Shown here: piece by piece, positions 26,955 to 36,183 of the stretch
Layout of the letters: the number at the start of each line of letters is the position of its first letter
Position numbering within the stretch: position 1 is the first letter of the stretch
Source of the DNA: Crocosphaera sp. UHCC 0190
GTDB lineage: Bacteria; Cyanobacteriota; Cyanobacteriia; Cyanobacteriales; Microcystaceae
Assembly (NCBI RefSeq): GCF_034932065.1
Contig: NZ_JAYGHP010000002.1
Span: forward strand, 62,001-126,000
Length of the DNA stretch: 64,000 nucleotides
Direction: 5' to 3'
The notes under the pieces: model-generated
What the model was told of the DNA's origin: nothing
The model's input: the letters and a program-made list of their open reading frames with translations, nothing else
The model's database searches: none
Made by a program: the position numbers and the translations under genes

Positions 26955-28055
26955 ATGACCCATCCCATCATCCTCCAAGTCAACCAAATTGTTAAACAAT
27001 TTCCCAATCATCCGGTGTCAGCCGTTGACCAAGTCAGTTTTACTTTAGCGCAAGGGGATATTTTAGGGTTATTGGGCCCTTCAGGATGTGGCAAAACCAC
27101 CCTGTTACGCATGATTGCCGGATTTGAGCAACCCTCCGCCGGAACCATCGAACTTGCCGGAGAAATCGTGGCTAGTTCCCATTATGGGCTACCTCCAGAA
27201 CAACGTAACACAGGGATGGTCTTTCAAGATTATGCCCTATTTCCTCACCTCACCATTGGGGATAATATTGCCTTTGGATTAAACAGCAAAAAAGAACGCT
27301 TTAGTAAAAAAGACATTCAACACCGCATTACTGAGGTTTTAACCTTGGTGGGACTCGCTGGCCTAGAAAAACGTTATCCCCATCAATTATCAGGGGGACA
27401 ACAGCAACGGGTGGCATTAGCGAGGGCATTGGCCCCCCAACCTGCCTTAATTTTGTTAGATGAGCCGTTAAGTAACTTAGATGTGCAGGTACGCCTGAGA
27501 CTAAGACATGAAATTCGTCATATTCTTAAAGCGACGGGAATTTCCGCCATTTTTGTCACCCATGATCAAGAAGAAGCCTTAGCCATTTCTGATAAAATTG
27601 GGGTCATGTCCCACGGGAAGGTTGAACAATTGGGAACCCCCGAAGAAATTTATACCTGTCCTGCTTCTCGGTTTGTGGCAGAATTTGTGACTCAGGCCAA
27701 TTTTATCCCTGCCAAACGACGGGGGAAACTCTGGACGACAGAAATTGGTCAATGGGAGATTTCTACTCCCTCCCCCCTCAATCATTCCCCAGAAGGGGAT
27801 TTAATGGTCAGACAGGAGGATATTTTATTAAAGCCCGATGAAACAGGGGAAGTCGTGATCAGCGATCGCCAGTTTTTAGGACGGGAATACCGTTACTGTT
27901 TAAGAACCCCTTCCGGTTGCCAAATTCACGCCCGTACCGCCTTACAGACTCAACTCCCTATTGGGACAAAAGTTCACCTAGCGATCGCCCCTCATGCACC
28001 TCAAATTTTTCCTGCGGCCGCCAATACCACTCAGTTAAGTCTGAAAAGCCGATGA
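26955..28055 (+). CDS. futC: ABC transporter ATPase, ferric iron type (FutC-like)
   Basis: 366 residues. The nucleotide-binding domain has Walker A GPSGCGKTTLLRMIAGFEQP near residue 41, Q-loop GMVFQDYALFPHLT, signature LSGGQQQRVALARALAP near 146, Walker B LILLDEPLSNLD near 166 and switch His in FVTHDQEEALAI. The 120-residue C-terminal TOBE-like domain carries MVRQEDILL. The arrangement matches FutC/FbpC iron(III) importers, but spermidine/sulfate-type ATPases are related, so the substrate is an inference. The matching permease and binding protein are not next to it. Confidence 0.8.
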   Translation: MTHPIILQVNQIVKQFPNHPVSAVDQVSFTLAQGDILGLLGPSGCGKTTLLRMIAGFEQPSAGTIELAGEIVASSHYGLPPEQRNTGMVFQDYALFPHLTIGDNIAFGLNSKKERFSKKDIQHRITEVLTLVGLAGLEKRYPHQLSGGQQQRVALARALAPQPALILLDEPLSNLDVQVRLRLRHEIRHILKATGISAIFVTHDQEEALAISDKIGVMSHGKVEQLGTPEEIYTCPASRFVAEFVTQANFIPAKRRGKLWTTEIGQWEISTPSPLNHSPEGDLMVRQEDILLKPDETGEVVISDRQFLGREYRYCLRTPSGCQIHARTALQTQLPIGTKVHLAIAPHAPQIFPAAANTTQLSLKSR

Positions 28056-28104
28056 GACATCAAGTTTGGGAAGTCTGGGGAGACTCAAGGCAATAATTGG
28101 GTCT

Positions 28105-28135
28105 AAAACCCCGTCTTTTAAGACGAAGGGTTTTT
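28105..28135 (+). terminator. Terminator of futC
   Basis: AAAACCC-CGTCTT pairs with AAGACG-AAGGGTTTT and is followed by a T-run (28131-28135), 50 bases after the futC stop. Confidence 0.75.
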
Positions 28136-28204
28136 GAAGCGAGGCTTAAATCCTCGTTACAAAAACAACTTCCTCCTCTCGTTAATGCACCCCCCAAACC
28201 CTGA

Positions 28205-29332
28205 CTAAACGTTAACTCGGTTGTCACTCAGTGAAGACTTAAATTGGGCATCTTGACGAAATGAATCAATAGACACAAGGGTATTGGCCGCCGGATTCCA
28301 AAGAATAAACTTAGAACAGCCCAGCATATCACCGATATGTAGGGTTTTTGATTGGGTTAGAAGGTGACGATTAGCCTCATAACAAGCTTCGAGATGATAG
28401 TTAGGAATTCTTTCGGAAAGATGGTGAATATGATGATAACCGATATTAGCGGAAAACCAGCGCAGAATAATGGGTAAATCTAGGAAACTGCTGCCTTCAA
28501 TGGCTCCGCGCAAGTAGTCCCAACCTTCTGTTTTGTGGGCATAAGAACCTTCAAAATTATGCTGTACAAAGAAAACATAAATAAAGATTGCTGCCGAAAA
28601 CGTCAAGGTAATTGAATAAATACTCCAGAAAAATCCTGCCCCCAGTAAATAACTAAAAAGAATCCAGCTACCAACAACACAAATATTATTAAAGAGCAAA
28701 TCCCAGAACTCGGCAGCAGTGTACCAATTTCTTGATTTATGAGAAGCAATGATTTGCGATAAACTCATAGTGGGATCTTTTTGCCAACAAGTAAACAGAT
28801 GACCGATAAAATCATAAATTCCGGCAATTAGGGCGAGTCTGGGCTTGATAGCGAGATAGAAAAAACCACCAGGAAAAAGCATTAAAGGGTGTCTCAGAAA
28901 AGCATAACCTCTCTGACCCCAGGGGGTAAGTTTGGCAAATTCTTCAGTGGTAATCAAGGCAGAAGGGCCGCGATACTTCTCCCAATCTCCATTAGTTTTG
29001 TGGTGGTAGACGTGACCTCTAGACCAGGGATATTGTGGAATCGCATTCATCACACCTAGCAGAAAACCCACGATACGATTCGCCTTTTTTGAACGGAAAA
29101 GGGAATAGTGGCCGCAATCGTGCATCAAAGAAAAACAACGTCCTGAAAACAGAGTCATCAAAACCATGATGGGTAGAAGAAGCCAAAGAGAAATATCCAC
29201 AGCTTTAACGGCTAGAAACCATAACAGAATATAAGGAACAACAGTATTTAGGATTTGATAAGTTCCCCGAAAATTACTGCTTTTCATATAGGGTTTCAGC
29301 ACGAAATCTGACTTTTTAATCACATTTTCCAT
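28205..29332 (-). CDS. Membrane fatty-acid desaturase family protein
   Basis: 375 residues. Three histidine boxes typical of membrane di-iron desaturases are present: HDCGH (71-75), HVYHH (107-111) and HHIHH (300-304), with hydrophobic stretches at about 25-65, 155-180 and 215-260. Box spacing resembles the DesA/omega-6 and related groups, but which double bond or which lipid is modified is not clear. The start at 29332 is preferred (MENVIKKSDF). It is divergent from an acyltransferase gene, so membrane lipid modification is a plausible common theme. Confidence 0.85.
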   Translation of the reverse strand: MENVIKKSDFVLKPYMKSSNFRGTYQILNTVVPYILLWFLAVKAVDISLWLLLPIMVLMTLFSGRCFSLMHDCGHYSLFRSKKANRIVGFLLGVMNAIPQYPWSRGHVYHHKTNGDWEKYRGPSALITTEEFAKLTPWGQRGYAFLRHPLMLFPGGFFYLAIKPRLALIAGIYDFIGHLFTCWQKDPTMSLSQIIASHKSRNWYTAAEFWDLLFNNICVVGSWILFSYLLGAGFFWSIYSITLTFSAAIFIYVFFVQHNFEGSYAHKTEGWDYLRGAIEGSSFLDLPIILRWFSANIGYHHIHHLSERIPNYHLEACYEANRHLLTQSKTLHIGDMLGCSKFILWNPAANTLVSIDSFRQDAQFKSSLSDNRVNV

Positions 29333-29364
29333 TCCGTATAGTGTACTTTTTGCTAAAATACATG

Positions 29365-29391
29365 ACCCATAGGTACAATAATCCTATGGGT
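29365..29391. repeat. Dispersed palindrome family R2, copy 1
   Basis: Arms ACCCATAGG and CCTATGGGT with loop TACAATAAT. Its reverse complement matches the copy at 57799-57827 in 26 of 28 positions, including the loop. It lies in the divergent gap upstream of the desaturase gene. Confidence 0.75.
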
Positions 29392-29600
29392 TGTTGGTTG
29401 ACTCTATGTTAACCCATTAACTAATTGATCAAACGACCGTCTTCCTGCGCGGGCTGCTACCTTCATTCTTCAGAGTTTGACTGGAGTTCCGGCGCAGTTT
29501 GATTTTTTTCTTTAGATTAGGATCGGGTTGTTCTTTCTGCTGTTCATTGAAAGTTTTTAAGCTCCGAACTGTGATTGAACTAGATTTTACTGGACATTCA

Positions 29601-30446
29601 ATGAAGCATCATACAACTTTTCACCCCGAACAAGGTTGGTCACTCAATGAACGTGATCCCAAGTTTATTGAAACGATTATGCCCTATTGGGAATGGTTTT
29701 ATCGTCACTATTTCCGTGTTAAAACCAGTGGTTGGCATCATATTCCCTCCCAAGGGCCAGTGTTACTGGTGGGTTCTCATAATGGGGGACTTGCTTCTCC
29801 AGATACCTCGATGATGATGTATGATTGGTTTCGTCACTTTGGGACGGAACGGCCTGCCTATGGGTTAATGCACCAGTCTGCGTGGGCAATGAACCCTCTC
29901 TTAGCTCGTTTAGCTGCTAAAAGTGGGGCTGTACGGGCCCATCCCAAAATGGCGATCGCTGCCTTAAAACAAGATGCTGGTGTCTTGGTTTATCCTGGGG
30001 GGGCGCAAGATGTGTTTCGTCCTTACACTCAACGACACAAAATCGAATTGGCAGGACGTAAGGGGTTTATTAAACTAGCTTTAAGGGAAAAAGTAACCAT
30101 TATTCCCTTGATTTCTATCGGGGCCCATGAAACCTTATTTATTTTAGGAGATTTTTACGAACAAGCTAAACAATTGCATCAATGGGGAATGCCTTGGTTA
30201 TATGATATTGATCCAGAGGTATTTCCTATTTATTTAGGGTTGCCTTGGGGTCTAGGTATTGGCCCTCTGCCCAATTTTCCCCTTCCCATACAAATACATA
30301 CCCGTGTTTGTCCCCCCATTCGCTTTGACAAATATGGGAGAGAAGCAGCTAATGATCGGGTTTATGTGGATGCTTGTTACGATTTAATTGTAACCGTTAT
30401 GCAACAAGAATTAGATCAATTAGTGGCAGAAACTATAATTCAGTAA
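29601..30446 (+). CDS. Lysophospholipid/glycerol acyltransferase family protein
   Basis: 281 residues from the ATG at 29601 (MKHHTTFHPEQGWSLNERD); the longer in-frame extension to 29499 looks non-coding. The acyltransferase core has VLLVGSHNGGLASPDTSMM near residue 60 (catalytic His), the GAVRAHPKMAIAALKQ region, VYPGGAQDVFRPYTQRH near 135 and IIPLISIGAHETL. This belongs to the PlsC superfamily and probably acylates a lipid precursor at the membrane; diacylglycerol-acyltransferase-like members share the PGG motif. It converges with psbJ over a shared terminator. Confidence 0.82.
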   Translation: MKHHTTFHPEQGWSLNERDPKFIETIMPYWEWFYRHYFRVKTSGWHHIPSQGPVLLVGSHNGGLASPDTSMMMYDWFRHFGTERPAYGLMHQSAWAMNPLLARLAAKSGAVRAHPKMAIAALKQDAGVLVYPGGAQDVFRPYTQRHKIELAGRKGFIKLALREKVTIIPLISIGAHETLFILGDFYEQAKQLHQWGMPWLYDIDPEVFPIYLGLPWGLGIGPLPNFPLPIQIHTRVCPPIRFDKYGREAANDRVYVDACYDLIVTVMQQELDQLVAETIIQ

Positions 30447-30457
30447 ACAATAAAACA

Positions 30458-30481
30458 CCGCCTATTGTTATCAACAGGCGG
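30458..30481. terminator. Bidirectional terminator between acyltransferase gene and psbJ
   Basis: CCGCCT (30458-30463) pairs with AGGCGG (30476-30481) around a 12-base loop, with A/T-rich flanks on both sides. It sits between convergent genes. Confidence 0.7.
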
Positions 30482-30532
30482 TTATCTTATTAAACATCTC
30501 CAAGATAATTAATAAGCATTAATACCAAGCTT

Positions 30533-30652
30533 CTACATTGAAGAACCTAAACCAGCGTAGGCACCGTAAAAGAACAGGCCAAGCACGGAAATAGCTCCGA
30601 TCCCGGCAATAAGACCAACAAGCCAAAGGGGAATTCTTCCTTCTGCAAACAT
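30533..30652 (-). CDS. psbJ: Photosystem II protein J
   Basis: A 39-residue single-helix protein beginning [19 protein letters not shown] and ending YAGLGSSM, an exact fit to PsbJ. It is the last gene of psbEFLJ, 35 bases after psbL. PsbJ contributes to electron flow on the acceptor side of photosystem II. Confidence 0.96.
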   Translation of the reverse strand: MFAEGRIPLWLVGLIAGIGAISVLGLFFYGAYAGLGSSM

Positions 30653-30687
30653 GATTTACCTCCTAAATAAAGCCTAAAAAACAGAAA

Positions 30688-30807
30688 TTAGTTAAAGAAA
30701 TAGCTGGAAAATAGAATGCCAAGAACTGCAACTAAAAGTAACCCTAAATAGAGGGAAGTACGGTTCAGTTCAACTGGTTGACGGTTGGGGTTTTTGCTTC
30801 TGTCCAT
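30688..30807 (-). CDS. psbL: Photosystem II protein L
   Basis: 39 residues, [20 protein letters not shown] then a hydrophobic helix ending FSSYFFN, diagnostic of PsbL. It starts 9 bases after psbF. PsbL stabilises the QA site and the dimer of photosystem II. Confidence 0.96.
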   Translation of the reverse strand: MDRSKNPNRQPVELNRTSLYLGLLLVAVLGILFSSYFFN

Positions 30808-30816
30808 GAATAACTC

Positions 30817-30951
30817 CTATCGTTGAATAAACTGCATAGCGGCGATCGCACCGACAAAGAACACTGTAGGAACGGCTAACGCATGAATGGAGAGCCATCT
30901 CACGGTAAAAATGGGATAAGATACGGGTTGATTGGGATTGTTACTGGTCAT
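30817..30951 (-). CDS. psbF: Cytochrome b559 subunit beta
   Basis: 44 residues with heme-ligand His23 in [11 protein letters not shown] and the C-terminal AAMQFIQR. It pairs with PsbE to hold the cytochrome b559 heme in photosystem II. Second gene of the psbEFLJ operon. Confidence 0.97.
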   Translation of the reverse strand: MTSNNPNQPVSYPIFTVRWLSIHALAVPTVFFVGAIAAMQFIQR

Positions 30952-30976
30952 GGTGTTAAACCTCTTTCTAAACTAA

Positions 30977-31222
30977 TTACTTATTAAACTGTTGGATTTC
31001 TTGGCCAGCCTCATAGCGGTCTGTAATAATCGGTAATTCTTGACGATCCTGAGTAAAATACTCATTAGGACGGGGAGTACCAAAAGCATCATAAGCCAAA
31101 CCTGTGCTAACAAACAGCCAACCAGCAATAAATAACATAGGAATGGTGATACTGTGAATTACCCAGTAACGAATACTGGTGACGATATCTGTAAACGGAC
31201 GTTCTCCGGTAGTACCTGACAT
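30977..31222 (-). CDS. psbE: Cytochrome b559 subunit alpha
   Basis: 81 residues. The N-terminal [20 protein letters not shown] is followed by heme-ligand His23 (VIHSITIP), one membrane helix and the lumenal tail [13 protein letters not shown]. It is the first gene of psbEFLJ, 93 bases downstream of ycf48. AGGAG lies 8 bases before the ATG. Confidence 0.98.
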   Translation of the reverse strand: MSGTTGERPFTDIVTSIRYWVIHSITIPMLFIAGWLFVSTGLAYDAFGTPRPNEYFTQDRQELPIITDRYEAGQEIQQFNK

Positions 31223-31315
31223 TTAAGTTTCTCCTCTTGAATCAATTACAAATGGCAAAATCTAGTCTACTACGATTCTGAAACAGTCTTACTTACTCCT
31301 CACACCCTTTCAAGC

Positions 31316-32308
31316 TTAGGCGGCCTCTGAAGAAGGTTCATATTTGAGTAAAATACCGTCTTGTCCCAAAATAAATCCCTTTTCAGGATTAACAAAAACG
31401 ATTTTATAGAGGTTGGATGGCACATTTTCAACAATTCTATCCTTCCGCCAACTTTCCCCGTTATCAGAGCTAACCAGTAAGTTGCCACTACCGCCAGCCA
31501 CCCAAAGTTCTTCGGGAGTGCGATAAGCCAAGTCTAGTAGTCCCCAACTGGTAGATGGTTCAGGATAGACCACTTCTTGCCAATCATCCAAATCCTCCGG
31601 GGAACTGAATTGAAGTCGTCCACCCCTAGCTAATAACCAGAGGTTTCCATCCTCACTGTAACCCATTTTTTGGAGTCGGCGAGACGAGTTGCGGTTGTGG
31701 GGTGTCCATTCGCTTTGCCCTGGTTCCCAGGTAGAATAGAAGTTACCCCGTGCTGATACGGCCACATAGCGGCCATCAGGCGATCGCGTGATACTACGAG
31801 CCACGCCCACAGCACCTTCAACGAGGGCTGTCCAATTTTTACCGCTATTGGTAGTTTTGTAAATAGCCCCTAAATCAGTCACCATTTCAGCAGTTTCGGG
31901 GGCGAGAGCAACAATGCCATCAGGCGCACCGGGGAGTTTTTCACTCAAGGGAATCCGTGACCAGTTTTTTCCACCATCTTCAGTATGAAGTAAAATGGCG
32001 GGTTTACCCGTGACCCATCCTTCCTCCCCGTTGAAACTGACAGCAGTAAAGCTGATTTTTTCGTCACCGAGATCAAGTTGGCGTGTTTGCCAGGAGTCTC
32101 CCCCGTCAGTGGTTTCAAATAAAGTGGCTTTGGTTCCCACTAACCAACCATGTTGAGGGTTATCAGTAAAGGCAATATCCGCAAAGGTAGCATCTGTCTC
32201 TAAGGAGATAGTCTTCCAAGGGTTATTGAGGGTGGAAGGGACGTTACTGCAACTAATGCAAAATAAGGAAATGGCTATTAATATTACAAATTGTTTCAGT
32301 TTTCTCAT
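31316..32308 (-). CDS. ycf48: Photosystem II assembly factor Ycf48 (HCF136)
   Basis: 330 residues from the ATG at 32308 ([20 protein letters not shown]). The hydrophobic stretch ends in a lipobox-like FCISC, so the mature protein is probably a lumenal lipoprotein. The rest is a seven-bladed propeller of repeats of the type [40 protein letters not shown] and [20 protein letters not shown]. Ycf48 binds newly made D1 in the early assembly of photosystem II. Its position between rubA and psbEFLJ is the conserved cyanobacterial arrangement. Confidence 0.96.
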   Translation of the reverse strand: MRKLKQFVILIAISLFCISCSNVPSTLNNPWKTISLETDATFADIAFTDNPQHGWLVGTKATLFETTDGGDSWQTRQLDLGDEKISFTAVSFNGEEGWVTGKPAILLHTEDGGKNWSRIPLSEKLPGAPDGIVALAPETAEMVTDLGAIYKTTNSGKNWTALVEGAVGVARSITRSPDGRYVAVSARGNFYSTWEPGQSEWTPHNRNSSRRLQKMGYSEDGNLWLLARGGRLQFSSPEDLDDWQEVVYPEPSTSWGLLDLAYRTPEELWVAGGSGNLLVSSDNGESWRKDRIVENVPSNLYKIVFVNPEKGFILGQDGILLKYEPSSEAA

Positions 32309-32420
32309 GAAGACATTCATAAACATCAAAAAAATCAGCTAATCGAAGCAGATAGGATTAGGATCGGGTTAATTATGGGATCAGTGGGCGATCGCCTTTA
32401 GATGAGCCACCGCCAGGAAC

Positions 32421-32768
32421 TTAATTTAACCCGTATAGACTTAGGAAAAAGAGAAACCCTAAAGCCAGTCCCCCAAAGATGAGCAGGTTTTTTTGGCCAG
32501 GAGTGAGGTTGTTAACCCCAAACCCGTAGTTTAGGTTCTCTTGAAACCCAGAGGGTGCTTTACTCGCCCCAATGCTCGAAAATTGGTTGGGACGGGCCCC
32601 ACAGACTGGACATCGCCAGTCACTGGGCAATTCTTCAAAGAGGGTTCCAGGGGAAATATTCCCTTTACCGTCTCCCTTGCTAGGTTCGTAAACATAGCCG
32701 CAGAGACGGCATTCGTGGTCGGCTGGTGCAAGCTCAGCCAGGGTTTTTTCTGTAGGTCGTTCACTCAT
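32421..32768 (-). CDS. rubA: Membrane-anchored rubredoxin (RubA)
   Basis: 115 residues. The two iron-binding pairs are CRLCGYVY near residue 20 and CPVCGA near 53. A linker follows and then a single C-terminal helix near residues 95-113 that anchors the protein to the thylakoid. RubA is required for photosystem assembly in Synechocystis. It is the first gene of the rubA-ycf48-psbEFLJ cluster, about 110 bases before ycf48. Confidence 0.96.
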   Translation of the reverse strand: MSERPTEKTLAELAPADHECRLCGYVYEPSKGDGKGNISPGTLFEELPSDWRCPVCGARPNQFSSIGASKAPSGFQENLNYGFGVNNLTPGQKNLLIFGGLALGFLFFLSLYGLN

Positions 32769-32870
32769 TGCTTGGAGTAAGCAAATATTAAAAACTATGT
32801 TACAAATTATCGCATAAACTTAACAGTCTTCACAAAAATTGCGATGCAACCTGAATTCAGACTCAGGATT

Positions 32871-32896
32871 TAGGGGCGAACGGCTGTTCGCCCTTA
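32871..32896. repeat. Dispersed palindrome family R1, copy 2
   Basis: TAGGGGCGAACGG and CTGTTCGCCCTTA around the rubA upstream side; three positions differ from the best copies. It separates the rubA cluster from the transporter cluster. Confidence 0.8.
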
Positions 32897-32986
32897 GGAG
32901 TTGTGGGTAATTCATTTGGCGCGACTACTTAACTAATGATTCACACCATCTTGATTTTTTACCTTAAAAATCTACCATCATGAGAG

Positions 32987-34324
32987 TTATCTCAGAAAGA
33001 AAATCACCACATATAAAGCAGAGACAACTAATTGCATTCCCATGACTGGTAAGCCATATTTTAGGAATGTTTTAAAGGAAATTGGTCTACCATGTTGTTC
33101 AGAAACCCCCGCAGCAACGATATTAGAAGATGCACCGATTAAGGTTCCATTTCCCCCTAAGGTTGCCCCAAACATCATGGCATAAAATAAGGGCAAAACT
33201 TCGGGAGGAAGCTGACCAGAAAAATCAGGATTTAGGATATCAGGACTAGCCATACCAATATTAACAATATATTCCTTGAGTAAGGGAACCATTGCCACAA
33301 CTAGAGGAATATTAGGCACAACACTCGATAAAATTCCCACTGAAAATAAGAGAACTAAAGACCCTAAAATGATATTTTTGCCAATCACTAAGGCGAGAAT
33401 ACTTGATAAATAACTGGTGACACCTGTTTTTTCGAGTCCTCCAATTAAAACAAAGGTAGACATGAAAAATAATAAGGTACTCCAGTCCAAATCTCTGAAA
33501 ATATTATTCACCGTATCAATTTTACTTTGGTGAGCTAAAATCAAGGCTAAAGCTGCTCCTAATAACGCCACAGATGCGGGAGGAATGGGAATGGGTAAAG
33601 AATCACCAATGACAAAGAACAATAGGACAAAAGCGATGATTATTCCCCCTACCATTAATACTTTAGGATGATTAATTTTGGGGTGAGGTAACTGATCTAA
33701 ATTAGTAAATTTTGTTTTCCATATTTTGGAGAACAAAAAGGGAGACATCACTAAAATTGTGATCACGGCTATCGCACCACCTAAACTTAATCTAGATAAG
33801 TAATCGGTAAAGCTTAAATTAATCGAATCTCCCACAATAAATGTAGCAGGATCACCGACTAATGTTAACAAACCTGCACTGTTAGCAACAAATACCATTA
33901 GAATAAGTAGCGGAACAAAATCCACCCCAATTTCTTGAGCAATGGGAGGAATTAATGGTGCTAAAAGCATGACGGTGGTGGCATTAGGTAAAACCGCACA
34001 TATTGGGGTTGTAATAGCAATAACGCCCAAGACTAACAGCTTACCACTCCCTTTTGCCATTAGTACCATTTGAGTGGCTAAATATTCAAATATTTTCGTC
34101 GGTTCAAAGGCTCTAACTAAAATCATTACCCCAAAAAATAGAGCTAAAGTTCCATGACTTTTACTGATATAATCAAACCCTTCTTGTAGAGTCATTACAT
34201 GGGTAAAGACAAGAATTAATGCCCCTAAAAATGCAGCAGCCGTTAGATGTAGTCTTTCAGTCATAATGAAAAACATGACACCGATAAAGCTAGAAATAGA
34301 AATAATTGCCGGTAAATTCATCAT
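32987..34324 (-). CDS. ArsB/NhaD-family (SLC13-like) membrane transporter
   Basis: I use the ATG at 34324, which has AAGGA about 10 bases upstream; an ATG at 34369 overlapping the preceding gene is in frame but lacks such a site. The 445-residue product has about eleven to twelve helices, with duplicated signature turns typical of the ion-transporter superfamily (PNATTVMLLAP near residue 120 and GGNGTLIGASSNIVAAG near 400). Candidate substrates are Na+/H+ (NhaD), arsenite or dicarboxylates. Sequence alone does not decide. It is the last gene of the leftward cluster starting at exoD. Confidence 0.8.
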   Translation of the reverse strand: MMNLPAIISISSFIGVMFFIMTERLHLTAAAFLGALILVFTHVMTLQEGFDYISKSHGTLALFFGVMILVRAFEPTKIFEYLATQMVLMAKGSGKLLVLGVIAITTPICAVLPNATTVMLLAPLIPPIAQEIGVDFVPLLILMVFVANSAGLLTLVGDPATFIVGDSINLSFTDYLSRLSLGGAIAVITILVMSPFLFSKIWKTKFTNLDQLPHPKINHPKVLMVGGIIIAFVLLFFVIGDSLPIPIPPASVALLGAALALILAHQSKIDTVNNIFRDLDWSTLLFFMSTFVLIGGLEKTGVTSYLSSILALVIGKNIILGSLVLLFSVGILSSVVPNIPLVVAMVPLLKEYIVNIGMASPDILNPDFSGQLPPEVLPLFYAMMFGATLGGNGTLIGASSNIVAAGVSEQHGRPISFKTFLKYGLPVMGMQLVVSALYVVIFFLR

Positions 34325-34358
34325 GGTATTTGTTCCTTGATTATTGACAGTTAATAGG

Positions 34359-36143
34359 TTAAAGTCCATAGATTAAAACAATCAGTAAAGGGGTGACAAT
34401 CATGAACAATAAATTTAGCCAGATACCGATTCTGACAAAGTCCCCAAATTTATAGCCTCCTGGTGCATAAACCATCGTATTTGTTTGGTAGCCAATGGGA
34501 GTTAGAAAACTATTAGAAGCGGCAAAAGTAACAGCAAAAATAAATGCCATAGGGTTTAAATCTAGGGACTTAGCGACTTCTGCGGCTACGGGAATCATTA
34601 AAACAACGCTGGCATTATTTGAGAGAATTTCAGTCATTAAAGACGTAATAATATAGAAACAAGTTAAAATCCAATAACCGGAAAAATTACCGCCTAACCC
34701 AACTAAAAACTTAGCTAACCATTCAGTAGTTCCCGAATTTTCCATGGCAATACCTAGGGGAATTAAACCTGCTAAAAGAAAGATGATATCCCAACGAACT
34801 GCCCCATAAATTTCTCCTGGTTTTAAACAACCTGTAATCACCATCAAAATGACCCCCAATAAACTACTCACTAAAATGGGTAATATATTAAATGCTGCAA
34901 TCAGAATTACTCCTAAAACAATTCCTAAAGCAACCCAAGCTTTATCCGTTCTCAATGTTTCTAATTCTCTTTCTTCTAGAACTAATAATTCTCTGGTAGT
35001 TTGTAATCCAATAAAACTCTCTTTAGGGGCTTGTATTAATAGTAAATCACCGAAACGAATAGCTACTTTGCCCAGTCTTTCTCTGACTAATTCTTCCCCA
35101 CGACGTACTGCTAAAACTGTTGCATTATAACGTTGTCGAAAGCGCAAATCTTTGAGAGTAGAACCAATTAAACGGGAGTTAGATAGAACTAGGACTTCAG
35201 CAACTTTTTCCTCAGTTTCACTCATTTCCTGTTCTAATTTACCAAATTTGAAATCAGGTAAAATTTCGACTCCCCGTTCATCTTTAATTTGCAGTAAACC
35301 ATCCCGACTTCCTCTGACCAAAAGAACATCTCCAACGGACAATATTTTGTCAGCAAGGGGTTGGGAAAAATGAGTATCATTGTGAATCAACTCTAAGACA
35401 TCAATATCAAATTTTCGTTGAATTTTACTTTGTCTTAATGTTTGATTTACTAAACTAGAACTAGGCAAAATAATTAATTCTGTTACATAGTCTTTTAACT
35501 CATAGTTTTCACTCATTAAATTACCTTTTGCGGGTATTCTTTCAGGTAATAGTCTTGGGGCAGCAATCATCAGATAAATTAAGCCAATGATAAAGGTAAT
35601 AATCCCTAAACCTGTAAACTGAAATAAACTAAATTCTCCATACCCTAACTGTTTAGAGATACCACTGGCTAAAATATTGGTCGAGGTTCCAATGAGAGTA
35701 AGCATTCCCCCTAAAATCGTCACAAAAGACAAAGGAATGAGCAGTTTTGAAACAGAGATTTTCCGTTGTTTACACCAAGCTTCAACAATAGGCAGAAAAA
35801 TAGCGACCACAGCCGTATTATTAATAAAAGCACTGATCGGGCCAATAATTAACCCCATGACTAAAATTTGCTGACTTGCTTTTTTTCCTCCCCATTTCAT
35901 TAATAAATCTCGGACAATTTGTATTACTCCAGTTCTGGTAATTCCAGCACTCAAAATAAACATAGCCATCACAGTTATAGTGGCATTATTAGCAAATCCT
36001 GAGATCCCTTCCTCTGGACTGACTAATTTTAAAAGAATCAAAGTGACAGTAACAGATATCGCTGTTAAATCAGCAGGAAGCCATTCAAAAACAAAGGCAA
36101 CTAAAGCAATAACAATGACACTAAGGGTTAACAGGATTTGCAT
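34359..36143 (-). CDS. SLC13-type permease with two RCK_C domains
   Basis: 594 residues. The first five helices and NNTAVVAIFLP (about residues 1-195) are followed by a cytoplasmic insert at about 205-385 containing two TrkA_C/RCK_C repeats (ITLILPSSSLVNQTLRQSK-like and VLVLSNSRLIGSTLKDLRF, each ending with RxGDLLLI/RGSRDGL). The second membrane half has TSLMTEILSNNASVVLMIPV. The family includes sulfate, dicarboxylate and related transporters, including cyanobacterial SltA-like proteins. RCK_C domains are ligand-binding; some bind c-di-AMP in Firmicutes. It is followed by the ArsB/NhaD gene with start/stop overlap or a 35-base gap. Confidence 0.88.
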   Translation of the reverse strand: MQILLTLSVIVIALVAFVFEWLPADLTAISVTVTLILLKLVSPEEGISGFANNATITVMAMFILSAGITRTGVIQIVRDLLMKWGGKKASQQILVMGLIIGPISAFINNTAVVAIFLPIVEAWCKQRKISVSKLLIPLSFVTILGGMLTLIGTSTNILASGISKQLGYGEFSLFQFTGLGIITFIIGLIYLMIAAPRLLPERIPAKGNLMSENYELKDYVTELIILPSSSLVNQTLRQSKIQRKFDIDVLELIHNDTHFSQPLADKILSVGDVLLVRGSRDGLLQIKDERGVEILPDFKFGKLEQEMSETEEKVAEVLVLSNSRLIGSTLKDLRFRQRYNATVLAVRRGEELVRERLGKVAIRFGDLLLIQAPKESFIGLQTTRELLVLEERELETLRTDKAWVALGIVLGVILIAAFNILPILVSSLLGVILMVITGCLKPGEIYGAVRWDIIFLLAGLIPLGIAMENSGTTEWLAKFLVGLGGNFSGYWILTCFYIITSLMTEILSNNASVVLMIPVAAEVAKSLDLNPMAFIFAVTFAASNSFLTPIGYQTNTMVYAPGGYKFGDFVRIGIWLNLLFMIVTPLLIVLIYGL

Positions 36144-36183
36144 GAATTTAACTAATTAATTGTGAACTAAAATTAGCTTTTGA

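Noticed and set aside
31295-31305. ACTCCTCACAC, the core motif of the small RNA Yfr1
   Set aside because: It lies in the ycf48-psbE gap without the flanking stems and T-rich terminator that define Yfr1, so I treat it as coincidence.
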